DNA of 64,000 nt, taken from positions 233,195-297,194 of the forward strand of contig JAEUBA010000035.1 in NCBI GenBank assembly GCA_018257865.1. The letters are read 5' to 3'. The notes under the pieces are model-generated. The model was given only the letters and a program-made list of their open reading frames with translations. It did not search any database and was not told the DNA's origin. Made by a program: the position numbers and the translations under genes. This document shows, one piece after another, positions 12,066-23,532 of the stretch. The stretch's first letter is position 1, and each line of letters starts with the position of its first letter. The stretch is from Stereocaulon alpinum (taxonomy: Eukaryota > Ascomycota > Lecanoromycetes > Lecanorales > Stereocaulaceae).

Positions 12066-14768
12066 CTACGGCACGCTAGAAGTACTCAACCTTCCCGCCC
12101 CCGCCCCAGCCATAACAGGAGCGCCAGCATCACCCGAGTGCATGACCAACAAATTTTCCAAACCCGCATACAAAGAGTCCGTCCCACTAGATCGCCTCTG
12201 TTCGCTCACCCCCCCTCCAAATCCAACGCCCAAACCACGTTCCTCCGCTCTCCCAACACTAGCACTAGCATACCCCGCTCCAGCATCAAGAACGGCCAGG
12301 AAGGCTCGTTCAAGCATACAGTTCTTCCGCTCTATGGCCTCGATACGGGCTTCGAGGTCCGTTACTGCTTCAGCGATGTTCGTGCTGATTTGTACGTCAT
12401 GTCCAGAGTCTCGTAGCGATGACCTAGTAGACTGGGTCTGGAAGGGCGCACCACTTAGTAAAGACGGAGAGAGAGGTGTAGGCACGCGGTTAGTAGCTGG
12501 CCGGGTATTGGAAGGCGGCATTGAATGAGCAGATAAAGGAAGCTGAGACTTGCTCTTGTTTTCCAGAGCTTCGTCTGGGAAATGCAACGTAGGTGATAGC
12601 GTTTTCGACGGGAAAGGATGAAGGCCATTCGTCGTTTTGGATACAGAAGCCCGCGTGTAGTCTGCAGTACTCGCTTGCGACTTCTGAGAAGCCGCGCGTT
12701 GGAGTGCAACGGGCTCTTGCTCTGCAAGAACAACAATGGGCGACAGTCTCTGGGATAGCACGCTACTTTCACCCTGGACCGTCGCCGAAGTGTTCAGACT
12801 GCTGAGTTGAGAAGGATGCAGATGGACGGGATTCATGGTCGTGGCTTGAGCAGGCTTGTTGAAGCTTGGTGGACTTGGAAGTAGTACCGGTCCCTCATCC
12901 TTCACGATTTCCTCTTCATGTTCGCTGCTAATTGCCGCCTTTTCCCCTGCCTTTGTCCTACCAACGTCGACGTCTTCAATCTCTGCTTTTTGGCTCTTCA
13001 TTCTTGCCAAATCCCTGGCCTTCATTGCTTTGGCTTTCTCCGTTATGTGATCCATGTCATCTGCACTCAGACTTCCAGGCAAGCCCTCAGGCTTCGGAAG
13101 AGCAACGGTTCGTCTCCTCTTTTTCTCCTGGACAGGCGAAGGATATAGTCTCTTGATTTCTTCTGTCTCGTTCGCTGGTCTTGTTGTGACTTGCTCAGTA
13201 TCACCCACTGCATTGATGCATACTGGCTCCTGTATCCTCTTAGGCGGACTAGGACTCTCACGAGCCATAGGCGTAAACCTATACCTTGCTGGACTCCTCT
13301 GCGGCAGCTTGGCCGGGCTCGTGGGGGAAGTGCGCTCTGGGCTCGCAGGCATTCTATAGCTCGATTCACTGAGTCGGGTTGGTGTCATTGGCGTCTGCCC
13401 TTCCGGCAGTGATGGTAGTGCTTTAGTTGGCGCTGGACCTGGCTGAGGTGGTGTGGAGGTGTACTGATTTATGGTTGCGGCGCCCCGGTTGTGGATCATG
13501 GTGGCGATTTGGGCATCGGAGACGACAACGGAAGAGGTATTGGAGTGGAGGTCTTCTGCTAATGATTCAGCTGAGATAATGGAAGATGCTTTAGGAGGCG
13601 AGGCGGCTATCGGAGAGGGCTGTAGGCTTGAGATGGGCCTGTGAAGAATCGGAGTCGGCGGAGGCGCTTGCGGTTCCACACACGAATCTGGATTCATAAT
13701 ATCTGTGTTTGGGAAGGTTGAGACCTCAGAATCTAGGCTTTGACCATTGAAGGTTGGAAAAACTGGAATTTCGACAATGCTACTAGCTGCTGACTTCTGC
13801 TTGCTGATTCTCTTGGCTGGACTTCTTGACCTAGCGCGAGCTGCTTTTGCTCGTTGGACTTGTGCAGGTGCATTGGGTGCGAAGTCACGAATAGTTGGTT
13901 GGCTTTCGGACTTCGGGATTGAAGTTCTTGATGCGCGCGGTGTTTTGGGTCTCTTATCGTCTCTCAGCAGGAGGTGCGGATACTCTTTTCGTGAGATTAC
14001 AAAGGATTCATGGGCATGGTGTACCGGCTGCAATGGCACGTCAATGAGCGGCTTTGGTATCTGGCTCATAGATGAGCCTGGTGGAAGATTCTCATTTGGA
14101 CGTCCGTCAGCTTTGGTAGCCAGGCGCTCCAATGTAGGCTCCTGTAGATTAGCAGTCTGACAAGGTGACGGAGTGCCTGTAGGAATTGTGTCATCGCTGG
14201 CTTGTTGGACAGGAGCGCCGTCTGTAGGCCGTCTGAATCCAGTGACTTTCTTAAACGACGAGATGGTAGTACTGCTTACGTTGTCCGTCGCAGGCTCAAT
14301 AGGCTTTCGAGCTCGTTTCCCAGTCGATGCTCCTCGGGTGACGTTGATTTGATACGTTGATGCATTCTTATTGACATCGTAAACCTGGTTGGTGACGATC
14401 TGTCCGTACTTCCCACCATAAGAAGTTCTCTGGGCTACAACAGGCAGCTTACGCTCCACTTGTGGTGACTGCATCTTGAACATCTTCTTTGATTGCCGGG
14501 ATGACTTACGGTCCGAGTGCGAGCGAAACAATCCCTTGAGGAAATGTTTACTGGCGATAGGCTTGGTTGATGTATCCTCGACAGGGGCAGGATCTGGCTC
14601 GAGAAGGTATTGTCGAATTCGTCCGAAATTCCTTTCGTCTGAGAATTCTGCCCAACTTTCCAGCGCACTAAACCTCGTGAAGCCTCCAAGTCGTGGTGGG
14701 CGTTGTGACAGCTGTTTGAGGATGTCGCTCTTTTCGGCTCCTTTGACCGATACCACGCCACTCTCCAT
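12066..14768 (-). CDS. Large, mostly disordered fungus-specific protein
   Basis: A single uninterrupted exon of 900 codons from an ATG at 14768. I do not recognise a named family. Residues 1-60 (LGGFTRFSALESWAEFSDERNFG) look ordered. A basic, Ser-rich stretch follows (GLFRSHSDRKSSRQSKK), then SYGGKYGQIVTNQVYDVN near residue 115. The middle is Pro/Ser/Thr-rich with many SP/TP sites (TSPTSPAKLPQRSPARYRF), suited to phosphorylation by proline-directed kinases. A short predicted coiled coil lies at about residues 794-830 (EAVTDLEARIEAIERKNC). The Gly/Ala-rich tail is low complexity. A scaffold or cytoskeletal/polarity role would fit this composition but is only a guess. It is convergent with the WDR59-like gene. 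Confidence 0.85.
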   Translation of the reverse strand: MESGVVSVKGAEKSDILKQLSQRPPRLGGFTRFSALESWAEFSDERNFGRIRQYLLEPDPAPVEDTSTKPIASKHFLKGLFRSHSDRKSSRQSKKMFKMQSPQVERKLPVVAQRTSYGGKYGQIVTNQVYDVNKNASTYQINVTRGASTGKRARKPIEPATDNVSSTTISSFKKVTGFRRPTDGAPVQQASDDTIPTGTPSPCQTANLQEPTLERLATKADGRPNENLPPGSSMSQIPKPLIDVPLQPVHHAHESFVISRKEYPHLLLRDDKRPKTPRASRTSIPKSESQPTIRDFAPNAPAQVQRAKAARARSRSPAKRISKQKSAASSIVEIPVFPTFNGQSLDSEVSTFPNTDIMNPDSCVEPQAPPPTPILHRPISSLQPSPIAASPPKASSIISAESLAEDLHSNTSSVVVSDAQIATMIHNRGAATINQYTSTPPQPGPAPTKALPSLPEGQTPMTPTRLSESSYRMPASPERTSPTSPAKLPQRSPARYRFTPMARESPSPPKRIQEPVCINAVGDTEQVTTRPANETEEIKRLYPSPVQEKKRRRTVALPKPEGLPGSLSADDMDHITEKAKAMKARDLARMKSQKAEIEDVDVGRTKAGEKAAISSEHEEEIVKDEGPVLLPSPPSFNKPAQATTMNPVHLHPSQLSSLNTSATVQGESSVLSQRLSPIVVLAEQEPVALQRAASQKSQASTADYTRASVSKTTNGLHPFPSKTLSPTLHFPDEALENKSKSQLPLSAHSMPPSNTRPATNRVPTPLSPSLLSGAPFQTQSTRSSLRDSGHDVQISTNIAEAVTDLEARIEAIERKNCMLERAFLAVLDAGAGYASASVGRAEERGLGVGFGGGVSEQRRSSGTDSLYAGLENLLVMHSGDAGAPVMAGAGAGRLSTSSVP

Positions 14769-15383
14769 GGCTTACAGACGGGCCAATCCACGATGGGAGA
14801 GATTCGAGGGGAATTTGTAACATTTGGGAACGGGTAGCTACATCGTCTGCAAGGGCTTTGTGCGATCAAGGGGGTTGCGATCTGCAATGGTGGACCTTGC
14901 ATTTGATACCTTGACAGCCACGAACCAGACAATAGGAAGGAGGTGTGAGGATGCATACAACTTAGCAAGGGGCCACTTACCCTTTTGGAAGAAACCTGTT
15001 ATCCATTGCCATGGGTGGAGACATTAAAGCGGAGCTTGACGCAGTAACTCCTTTTCGAGATTTTGCGAATGCTCACACTTATCGCAGATAAAGTATTTGG
15101 CACGCTTGCTGCGCAGGTATTCCAGGATATTGCAGCTTTTGGGAGCATTTGCTTCCAGATTGAGTGGCTGCTATCCACTCATTCGAGAAGGGTGCAGAGT
15201 CTTGGCGCTTGTGCTTTAACTTTGACGTACACAATGCTCGTTAGCAGTGGGTTTTGTGCACTTTATCCAGAGTACTGAGCGCCAATCGTAGGGCATCTCT
15301 GAACCTCTTAGTTAGAGCACTTTATCTTTGAGAAAACTTAGTTCCAATTGTGTGTCATAATGTTCAGCTCTAGATCTTATCGT
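14769..15383. other. Intergenic, 615 bp
   Basis: Upstream of the 900-residue orphan and downstream of the dehydrogenase, both on the minus strand. No additional gene is seen. Confidence 0.5.
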
Positions 15384-16256
15384 TCATGGTGGTATTTCTT
15401 TTCCTTCCCAATCCCAGCACTTACCCCTACCCTCCAATCCGACAGAGTTTACAACCTTCACCAATTTTTCTGCAGCAAACTCTACACTAAACAGCTTCTC
15501 TTTCGGCGTGCTACCCCAGAAGTCCTCGCTCAAATCTGTCTTCACTGTCCCTGGGTGTAGAGCCACAGCCATCCCTTTATCATTGCACCTCTGCCGCAGA
15601 TAAATGTCAACACTCTTCGCAATGGAGTTGACAGCTGCTTTTGAGGCTCGGTAGGAGTACCAGCCTCCCAGCTTATTATCGGAAATGCTGCCTACCCGTG
15701 CGGACATTAGGGCAAGGACGGCGGAGGAGGGGAGGTTGTCGTGGGGTTCCAACTCTATGGACTTGCGGGGGAGGAAGGAGGAGAAGTGTTTGGACAACAT
15801 AAGGGGTCCGAGAGCATTGATTTGGAAGGTCGAGAGCGCATTGTTGTATTCGATCTGCTGCGGGCTTTTCTCTGGATGGAGAATGCCGGGAATGCAAAAG
15901 GCAAGACGGAGGTGGTGCATCGAGGTGGGGAAAAGCTGGGTGCATTGGGATGCTGCGTGGGTGATTGTATCTTCATCTGTGTAGAGAGGAGTTTAATCAG
16001 CTGGCTTGCGGAATGAGTGATTGATTGCTGTTGGGAGAGACGAGAGAGGGAGGGAGGTACTGGTCACATCGAGCTCTAGGACCTTCAGTCTCTGCTTGTC
16101 GACATCTAGGTTGTAAAGGATCTGGTCTTTTGTGCTATCCAGATCTTTTCTAGCTGTGGCTATTACAGGTGCATCCGTGGTCTTGAGGAGATGGCGAGCA
16201 AGCTGGAGGCCAATGCCTCGCGACGCGGGAGAGACGAGGAGCCATGGCTTGGACAT
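15384..16256 (-). CDS. Short-chain dehydrogenase/reductase (SDR)
   Basis: NAD(P)-dependent oxidoreductase of the classical/C-factor-like SDR group; substrate unknown. Two exons: 16061-16256 and 15384-15976; 262 residues. The N-terminal cofactor loop reads SPASRGIGLQLARHLL, close to TGxxxGIG but with Ser/Pro at the first positions. The active site YxxxK is in SYRASKAAVN, with a Ser in the preceding LMSARVGS strand. A PGTVKTD segment follows, as is normal for SDRs. The 84-nt intron (GTACCT...CACAG) lies just after ELDVT. It is divergent from the thioesterase gene across 392 bp. No signal peptide or membrane segment is seen, so it is probably cytosolic. Confidence 0.92.
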
Positions 16257-16648
16257 GGTTGTTGAAGGGTATCTTCAAAGGTTGGACATAGTGGTATCCA
16301 GAAACAGCCCAATGGCTGTTCTGGGGCAGACTCGCGCCATGGCACAGGCCAAGCCCTGTTCCCATTGTGTACTTTAATATAACTGCGGGTTGTCGCGTGG
16401 TTGTGGAAAAGTGACGTGCAAGATCGTCCAGATCGATCGTCGAAACTCAATCTCCAAAGCTCCTGCTACACTGTCAGCTCCACAACACTCTCGAGGAACC
16501 TTCGACCGTACCCAGACATTTCTGAAGTCGCCGTGTACTTACACCATTCATGGAACTCGTATGAGTGTGGATATAAGATATCAACACATAATCAGATTTT
16601 GGGTGGAATTGAAGTCTCCAAGTTGCATTGATACCCCACAAAAACAAC
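16257..16648. promoter_or_regulatory. Divergent promoter region SDR / APT1
   Basis: 392 bp between two head-to-head start codons. It must contain both promoters; no discrete element can be named. Confidence 0.45.
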
Positions 16649-17711
16649 ATGGCAGGACCAGCAGCTCTTGTTGTACCGGCCTTGAAGAAGCATACGGCTA
16701 CAATCATCTGGGCACATGGCCTTGGTGATAGGTGAGGAGATATCCGACCCCACGAGCTCTACCAATCTTCGAATGGGGGCTCGGCTAATCAATGGACAGT
16801 GGTGCAGGCTGGTATGCAAAGATCTCATCCTCTGAAGCCATCTTAGATGGCGTCGGATATCACCAGTACTGTATCTGATATATGTCTACCAGGATGCCCA
16901 TAGCAGAGAACTTCAGGAGGCGTGGGAATTTTGAGCATGTCAAATTCGTCTTTCCTAATGCTCCAAATATCCCAATCACAGTGGTATGCCATGTCTGGAC
17001 GTGCTTTGAGAGGTCATAGAGCTAATTTAACTGGAACAGAACTTTGGAATGTCCATGCCTGGGTGGTATGATATTGTACGACCGCGCGAAACCGTTCGTT
17101 CCTACACGCCTGACTCCCTACTGTCCACATCTTCATTGCTATCAAGCCATTGAGCACCGCACTAATGTGCTCGCCTTCGAACAGACGACCTTCAGCGACT
17201 TAGCTCAAGCCCATGACCAAACTGGGATCCTCAAGTCCCGTGACTACTTCAACGCCCTTATCAAAGAAGAGATAGAAAAGGGCATCCCGTCCTCACGCAT
17301 AGTCATTGGTATGACAGACTCGCTCCCCCACCTGTCCGCCCTTCAAACACTAACATTCATGCAGGCGGTTTCTCCCAAGGTGGCGCAATATCGCTCTTCA
17401 CAGGCATTACGTCTCCAACAAGATTAGCCGGCATATTCGGTCTCTCCTCCTACCTCCTACTCCAAGACAAGATCGCCAACTACGTTTCGAACGAGAAGAG
17501 CAACAAAGACACGCCAATTTTCATGGGCCATGGGGACGTAGACCCACTGGTCAAGTACGAATGGGGTAGAGATACAGCGAAGATACTCAAGGAGATGGGC
17601 TGGACGAATGTGGACTTCAGGACGTATGAGGGTCTGGCGCATAGCGCGGATCCGAAGGAGATAGATGACTTGGAGAAGTGGTTGGCGGAGAGGTTGCCAG
17701 CTAGTGAATGA
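16649..17711 (+). CDS. APT1: Acyl-protein thioesterase 1 (lysophospholipase family)
   Basis: Cytosolic alpha/beta hydrolase that removes palmitate from S-acylated proteins such as Ras and G-alpha. Six exons: 16649-16731, 16800-16811, 16893-16983, 17040-17075, 17185-17308 and 17365-17711; 230 residues, the usual length. The spliced protein runs KKHTATIIWAHGLGDSGAGW, FPNAPNIPITVNFGMSMPGWYDI, then GILKSRDYFNALI. The nucleophile is Ser119 in GGFSQGGA, with Asp in GHGDVDPLV and His in GLAHSADP. Exon 2 is only 12 nt, coding for part of SGAGW, and exon 4 only 36 nt. All introns start GTGAGG, GTATG or GTACG and end in CAG. The frame is preserved only with this splicing. The ATG at 16649 gives the expected short N-terminus. 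Confidence 0.95.
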
Positions 17712-18149
17712 TTTGGCAGGATGCGAAGGGAGCGGGGAACGCTCCTCGTGCAAATCAACATTCGTCTACACCGAGCACTGAGTCCAGTATCAATAGCATT
17801 CGCATTAGAATTACGTCGATATGAGTTATAAAGGGGCACGAACATCTGTAACAAATGAGTAGAGATTGGGGATGCATTGGTCTTCCAGATAGAAGCACTG
17901 GAATACGTAGATTAGAAAGTAAACATATAGATATCGACTAGCTCTGGCGTTGATCTACAACAGGGATGTTACAATGCGGAATCTGCGGTTAAGCCGTCTC
18001 CGCATCATTATTAATTATTGTCGTCACTACCTTCCCTTTGCCGCGCGTAGCTGGAACCTGGGGCAAAGCATGCTGACATCAATTCGATGCTCGCTGTCTT
18101 CGTTCCTCATTGCTTCACCTTCTAATCCTTCTTTCCAATCATTACCACC
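17712..18149. other. Intergenic, 438 bp
   Basis: Between two plus-strand genes. It holds the APT1 3' region and the promoter of the fasciclin gene. No gene is seen. Confidence 0.45.
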
Positions 18150-19684
18150 ATGAAGTTTCTCAACATATTGCCGCTTGCGGCCCTTTCCGCTGCCATCGTC
18201 ATACCAGACGAGCAGGTGATGAGCCAAGTTGCTATCGAATCTCACCACGCTCCGGAGTCCGCTTTGGAAAAGCTACCTACGAAGAAGCAAGCGATTACTC
18301 AATTCGAGAGTACCGTCTCTAAGCTCATTGATACCTCCAAGGATGCCTTTGACGAGGCTATCGACTACGTCACCGAGGCTGGCGAAAATGTCTACAGCAA
18401 GGCTCATGAGACTGGCTTTGCCGTTCAAGAATGGCTCGATTCGGCCTCCGACAGCGTTGATGACCTCGAAAAGCATGGCAAGCACGGCAAACACGGCCAT
18501 CACGGACACTGCAAGAAGCCCAATATGACCATTTACGAGTTGATTGCCAAGAGCAAATACACAACGAAGCTGGCAGCCTTAATCAACGAGTATGAGGACC
18601 TAGTCGAGCTTCTCAACGGCACTGCTGCAAACTTCACGTAAACACACTGACGTTCTTTGATACTACGTATGCTAAACTTTGGAAAGGGTCTTTGCACCTA
18701 CCGACAAAGCCTTCGAAAAGATCCCAGAGCACGCACCTAAGCCATCAAAGGAGCAACTCAAGAAAGTACTCTTGTACCATGTCTCGCCCGAATTTTTCCC
18801 AGCTGGCAGGGTTTTGGTCACTAGAACCATACCCACTGCGCTGGATGTTGAGACCGTGGGCATCGGACCACAGCGCCTAAGCATAAACCTCAGTCTCAGG
18901 CTCCTGACGGTAAACTTCTACAGTCGTATCATTGCTATCAATATTGTATGTCTACCAATTTCTTCCAAAGAGTCTATTACTGACAGTACCAGTTCGGCAC
19001 AAACGGCGTCATCCATGGAGTCGACAGCCTCCTCATCCCACCTCCCAAAGCCGCCGACATCATCCAGTTCCTCCCCGGCGAGTTCAGCACTCTCGAGCTC
19101 GGTCTTCTCAAGACTGGCCTCCTCAAAGCCATCAACGACACCTCAACACATGTTGGCGGAACCTTGTTCGCACCATCGAACTTTGCCTTCCAGAAGCTCG
19201 GGCCCAGAATCAATGGCTTCCTCTTCAGCAAATACGGCCAGAAATACCTCAAGGCTCTCTTAAAGTACCATGTCGTTGCCAACCAGACGCTGTACTCAGA
19301 CGCCTACTATAAAGCCGAGAGCACCGACGTTGAAGAGAATGGTATCCCCAAGGGCTACTTCCACGTAAGCACAACCCGCCCGCCCATCTCTAACGTCCCA
19401 CTAATCCCACTTTGCAGATCGACCTCCCAACTCTCCTAGAAGACAAATTCCTCTCAATAGACGTAGGCCGCTACGGCCGCTTCATCAGCATCAAAATCAA
19501 CGGCTTCTCCACCGTCACCATCTCAGACGGCATCGCAGCCGACGGCGTCATCCACGTCGTGAGCAACGTTCTCATCCCGCCTAAGCCCGTCGACAGGGGT
19601 CTGCAGCAATGGGAAGGCGAGGAAATGTCTTTGGAAGAGTTCAAGGAACGTCTTGAGCCGTTCGTCGTCAATGAGGAGCTGTAA
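18150..19684 (+). CDS. Secreted protein with two fasciclin (FAS1) domains
   Basis: Extracellular or cell-wall protein of the fasciclin family, whose FAS1 domains mediate adhesion. Four exons: 18150-18637, 18687-18945, 18993-19364 and 19418-19684; 461 residues. MKFLNILPLAALSAAIV is a clear signal peptide. Residues 109-120 are a Gly/His/Lys run (KHGKHGHHGHC) that could bind metal. FAS1 domain 1 begins near residue 125 (MTIYELIAKSKYTTKLAAL) with TVFAPTDKAFEKI and VLLYHVSPE. Domain 2 follows after GVIHGVDSLLIPPP, with TLFAPSNFAFQKL, LKALLKYHVV and DGVIHVVSNVLIPP. No C-terminal hydrophobic GPI signal is seen; it ends VVNEEL. Two NGT/NFT and NMT sites near residues 125-160 could be N-glycosylated. 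The three introns of about 50 nt have GTAAAC, GTATGT and GTAAGC donors. Confidence 0.93.
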
Positions 19685-19948
19685 GTAGCTATAACCATGC
19701 ATGGTACTTGGTTAAGTATGGAAAGGGGGGGGTTGGAAATAGGGGTAGTGGGCGTTGCATAGTTGGTAGTTTACGTATGTAGGAATGGAACGAAGATATG
19801 TGCATAGATGAACAATGTATTACATGGATTGGATAGTACTACTTCCATATCTTTACTCACAAAGCCTTGCTCGTCGATGCTCAACAATAATCCTAAACAT
19901 GCCGATTCAAGCCACAATGAATCTCAAACACGAAATCTTCCCCCACAC
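19685..19948. other. Convergent intergenic, 264 bp
   Basis: Shared 3' region of the fasciclin gene and POP1. Nothing else is seen. Confidence 0.4.
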
Positions 19949-22885
19949 TCACACAAATCTCCACCTAGCAACCCTCCCCAACCTCTGCCCACTCTCCCTA
20001 ACAATACACAAACCCCTATCCCCCTGCTTCCCCCTACACTCATCTCCCACAACCTTCGCAACAGCCACATTCCCAATCGCCTCGCACCTCCCTTCGCCCA
20101 AATTGTAATTCCCCGTCGTAACGAAGCCTATCAAGTCGATTTCGTCAGGCACGGGGGGGTAGTCTTCATCGCCTGGTTTGGGTGCTCGTTCTTCTCTGCT
20201 GATACCGGCTGCAGGCAACGTAGGAGGGGGCAATAATCTCCCCGCAAGCTCTCGCGCGCGGTCATGTGGAGGGGTAATCTTTGATATCTGTGTGAAGCGT
20301 TGGGCACGTTTCTTCTTGTTCGTTTTATTGTCCTTGCTTTTGACGATGCTTTGGGGGTGAGCTAGAGCCAGCCATCTGTTTCGGAGATCGGGGTTTGTGG
20401 TTGGGAGGCGGTAGATGCGTGCTGTGGGGGTGGGGTGGCCTGCGTTGAGGGTGAGGTGGATTGGTGCGAGGGCTGTGGGTGGGATGGGTCTGGTGGTGGT
20501 GGAGGGGGAGGCCAAGTGGTGAATTGACAGGGGTGGGGAGGGTGATTCGGTTGGTGGTTGTGGTTGAGATGGTTGTGAATCTGTTGCTATATTAGAGGTT
20601 CGCTTGCGTTTTGACAATGGTTTCGATTGGTTATCGGCCGGGACAGCATTCTCTTTGCTGGTCAACGGAGGGGTTTGCGTATCGTCCGTATCTTTTGCTG
20701 GCGGTGGTGGTCCTTGGAATAGCCGTTCCCAGTCACAAGCCCAGCCCATGCCTATCTCTCCTTTCTTGCCATTTCCCAAGTCCACGCTGTCGAACTCTGT
20801 CCTCTTCCCTTTTGGTCTTCGTTCCCATTCTCGTTCCTTCCTTTCCCTCTCCGTCAGCTCCAAGTCGAAGCCTGCTTTCGTCCCCGGGAAGTCGCCGGGA
20901 AACCATGGTGTGCCCTGCTCAAACGCAATCTGCCTCTTCTCCCGCAGACCGCCAAAACGAGGATTTCCACCTGAGGAAGAGGGATAATGCATAAGTGAGT
21001 ACCAGACGGGTAGGACACAATCCCAAGGGAGGAGCAATGTCCACGAGCCTTGATGTGAGGTGAGGGGTGCGCGAGAGGCTATTAGGAGAATTGGGATCTT
21101 TGGATCTCTTGAAGATGGAGCTGGGTATGCTCCGGGTAACGCGTCACCTTTGCGTCTGTTGATAGCCTTTTGGCTGGCTAGTAGACGAGAGGCCGTGAGT
21201 CGTTTGGTGCGGTCGAAGATTTCGGGCGTGGTCTGGGTTTGATCCCGCGGCCATGATGAGAGGAATTCACACATTGCATCGTTATTAAGATCTTGATTGG
21301 GCAATTGGACCGTTCTCGGCGGATGATGTAGACGTGGATCAGAGACATTGAAACCTAGGACTGCATTGGCAGGCAAGGCGCCAGGGTTGGTTACTGCCGC
21401 GAGTTGAGGCCATATTCTCTCGGCTGTCTCGATATCCTCCCATTCATCTTCTATACTCGCTTTCGTCTTCGTTCTGGAAGTTGGTTGGGCGTCTTGTACG
21501 GGACGTAGAGCTCCAACAAGTGCCTCCGTAGACCCTGGCCCGACGATCTCGATGCTGCCAATCTCGAACCTTAGGTCTTCGACCATAGCTGGTGGACGTT
21601 GAATCTTAGCAACTTTCAGAATCTCATTCCAGACCTGGAAAAATACAGAAGGATGAACCCTAAGAAGTAACTTCCGCCTTGATTTCCTCCTTTCCTGCTC
21701 AACGACTTGCTTGGGTGGAGCGTCTGCGTCTTGCATGATCTCTTCCTCATTGCCGATATCAAATGGTTCTCCACCTCCTTGTACTTGTTCCGTAGCGCCG
21801 TCCGGCACAGCTTTCTTCTCGGCGATCGTTGCTCCATTGTCCGCAGCTTCAGCGTCTAGACACCACAAAATCTCGACCTTCGCAATCCATCTTCCCTCGC
21901 CATCTCTTTCTCTGATCCATGCTTCCAATCCTCTTGTTCCCCACCTCCACTTTGCCCCCTTCTTCCCAACCAGCATACCCTCTTCGACTCCAATACTCCT
22001 CAGCAACCCTAGTAGACTGGCTTCAACCCCATCTACCCCGATAGTGCTCATATAACTCATATCCCAAGCCACACAGCCCCTGGCACTTGCAGCTCGATGC
22101 GTAGATCTGTAGCACTTGTCGTTCGGCGTCAAGGGAATCGAGAACCGCCATAACGGCTCCTTAGGCGGAGTCATGAGCGCTCTCTTCGCGTGGTAGATGT
22201 GTGTCGGAAGCCAAGACTTATGGACCTGGCGTTTGCGAAATCTAGGTGGTGGTTTTGCGGGCGTGGAAAGTGTATCTTTTTTGAGCTTCGGTATGTGAGG
22301 CGCAACAGACACCATCTTTTTTGAGTCTGTCTCACCACGCTTCTGCTTCTTCACGTCCTCGCGCTTCTTCTTAGTCAATTTCCCCAACTTCTTGAGCTCT
22401 TTAGCTTTATCAAGCCGGAGACGTTGGTGAGGTGTAGGTTTCCGTCGACGAGCCGTGACAGTGGGTGTATTGTCATCTTTCATCTTCCTTCGCAGTCCTC
22501 ATCAGCCATTGCACCTTCGCCTTCCATCTCCATACCCCAATTGGCTCGAAAAACGCACCTCCTTCGCCGCCCTTGGCCTCAACCTCTTAGGTACCCTCTT
22601 CACATTATGACTGGCGGTCCTCCTCCGCAAATCTTTAGGCACGGATTGGAAAGCTCTCGTAGACAACGCCTTCTTAGAATTTGCCATACTCGCGCCCATG
22701 GCCTTGATCTCGAACTCGCGAGCTTTGACGAAGGCAGAAACATCGAGGTCGCCATTTTGATTGAGAGCTTTGTCGGAGGTTTGTGTAAGGATTGTTCTAG
22801 CTTCGTTGGTTTTGGAGCGTTTGGCTGCGCGATTGGAGGAGGGTAGTGGGGGCTGCTTGCGCTTCCATGGGCCAGAGGGCGCCAT
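19949..22885 (-). CDS. POP1: RNase P/MRP protein subunit Pop1
   Basis: Largest protein of nuclear RNase P and RNase MRP, needed for tRNA 5' maturation and pre-rRNA cleavage. Two exons: 22559-22885 and 19949-22483; 953 residues. The first exon carries the hallmark Pop1 segment AFVKAREFEIKAM, then RAFQSVPKDLRRRTASHNVKRVPKRLRPRA. The second continues with DDNTPTVTARRRKPTPHQRLRL and HKSWLPTHIYHAKRA, the POP1 domain. A POPLD domain lies around residues 560-660 (PILLIASRAPLTSHQGSWTLLLPWDCVLPVWYSLMHY). The C-terminus (EIDLIGFVTTGNYNLGEGRCEAIGNVA) is the conserved glycine-cleavage-T-like end. The 75-nt intron has donor GTGCGT and an acceptor directly followed by ATG. I start at the ATG at 22885; a TTG twelve bases upstream is in frame but unlikely. 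Confidence 0.96.
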
Positions 22886-23532
22886 TGTAGGAGGCAAGTA
22901 GAGAATTGCAAGCTATTCGTACATTGTTAGTAGTAGAGATGGAAGAAAAGTGGAAATGGGAAGACGCGTTGATAGGACTCACTAGCCCGAAAACGGCACT
23001 TAGGGCTTTTAGAGAGGGCTTGACTTGCAACACGAGGCTCTGTGCAGGCATAAAAGTATTCGAGGATTGATAGCTTTGGATAGCCAGAACCTAGTGGCAT
23101 AGATAACAGGACTAGAAGTCAAATTTTCACAATCTTGGACAGGGAGGAGCTCAATGCGTAGCTCAAGAAGGGAAAAGCGAGTTCACATCTGCGACTTTTC
23201 CCATTAAAGGTCAATAGCATATCTATTGACATTTGAATTACGAACGTCACGTTCTTACTCACATATTATAGTGCTCCGTGCACGCTCATATCTACACATC
23301 TCCAACATCGCTAGTCTATAGTCTATGGTGTACTAAATTTTTGGAGAATTGCCTACCGACACCCGAGCTGAGTATATCACGTTCCCAATGGGTAGAGACT
23401 GAGAACGTGTACTCCTTACGCAGACACCGGCACCAACTTGCTAACTTCATGGCTGAATTTCATAAACGTCATTGATTCATGGCTCATGAGAAGATATTAA
23501 AGGGTGAGTGGCCGCTTTCCACCCTAGGTAAT
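22886..23532. other. Intergenic, 647 bp
   Basis: Promoter of POP1 on the left and the 3' end of the monooxygenase on the right. No other gene is seen. Confidence 0.45.

Noticed and set aside
15384..19684. SDR, thioesterase and fasciclin genes as a biosynthetic cluster
   Set aside because: The thioesterase is the housekeeping protein depalmitoylase APT1 and no backbone synthase is nearby.
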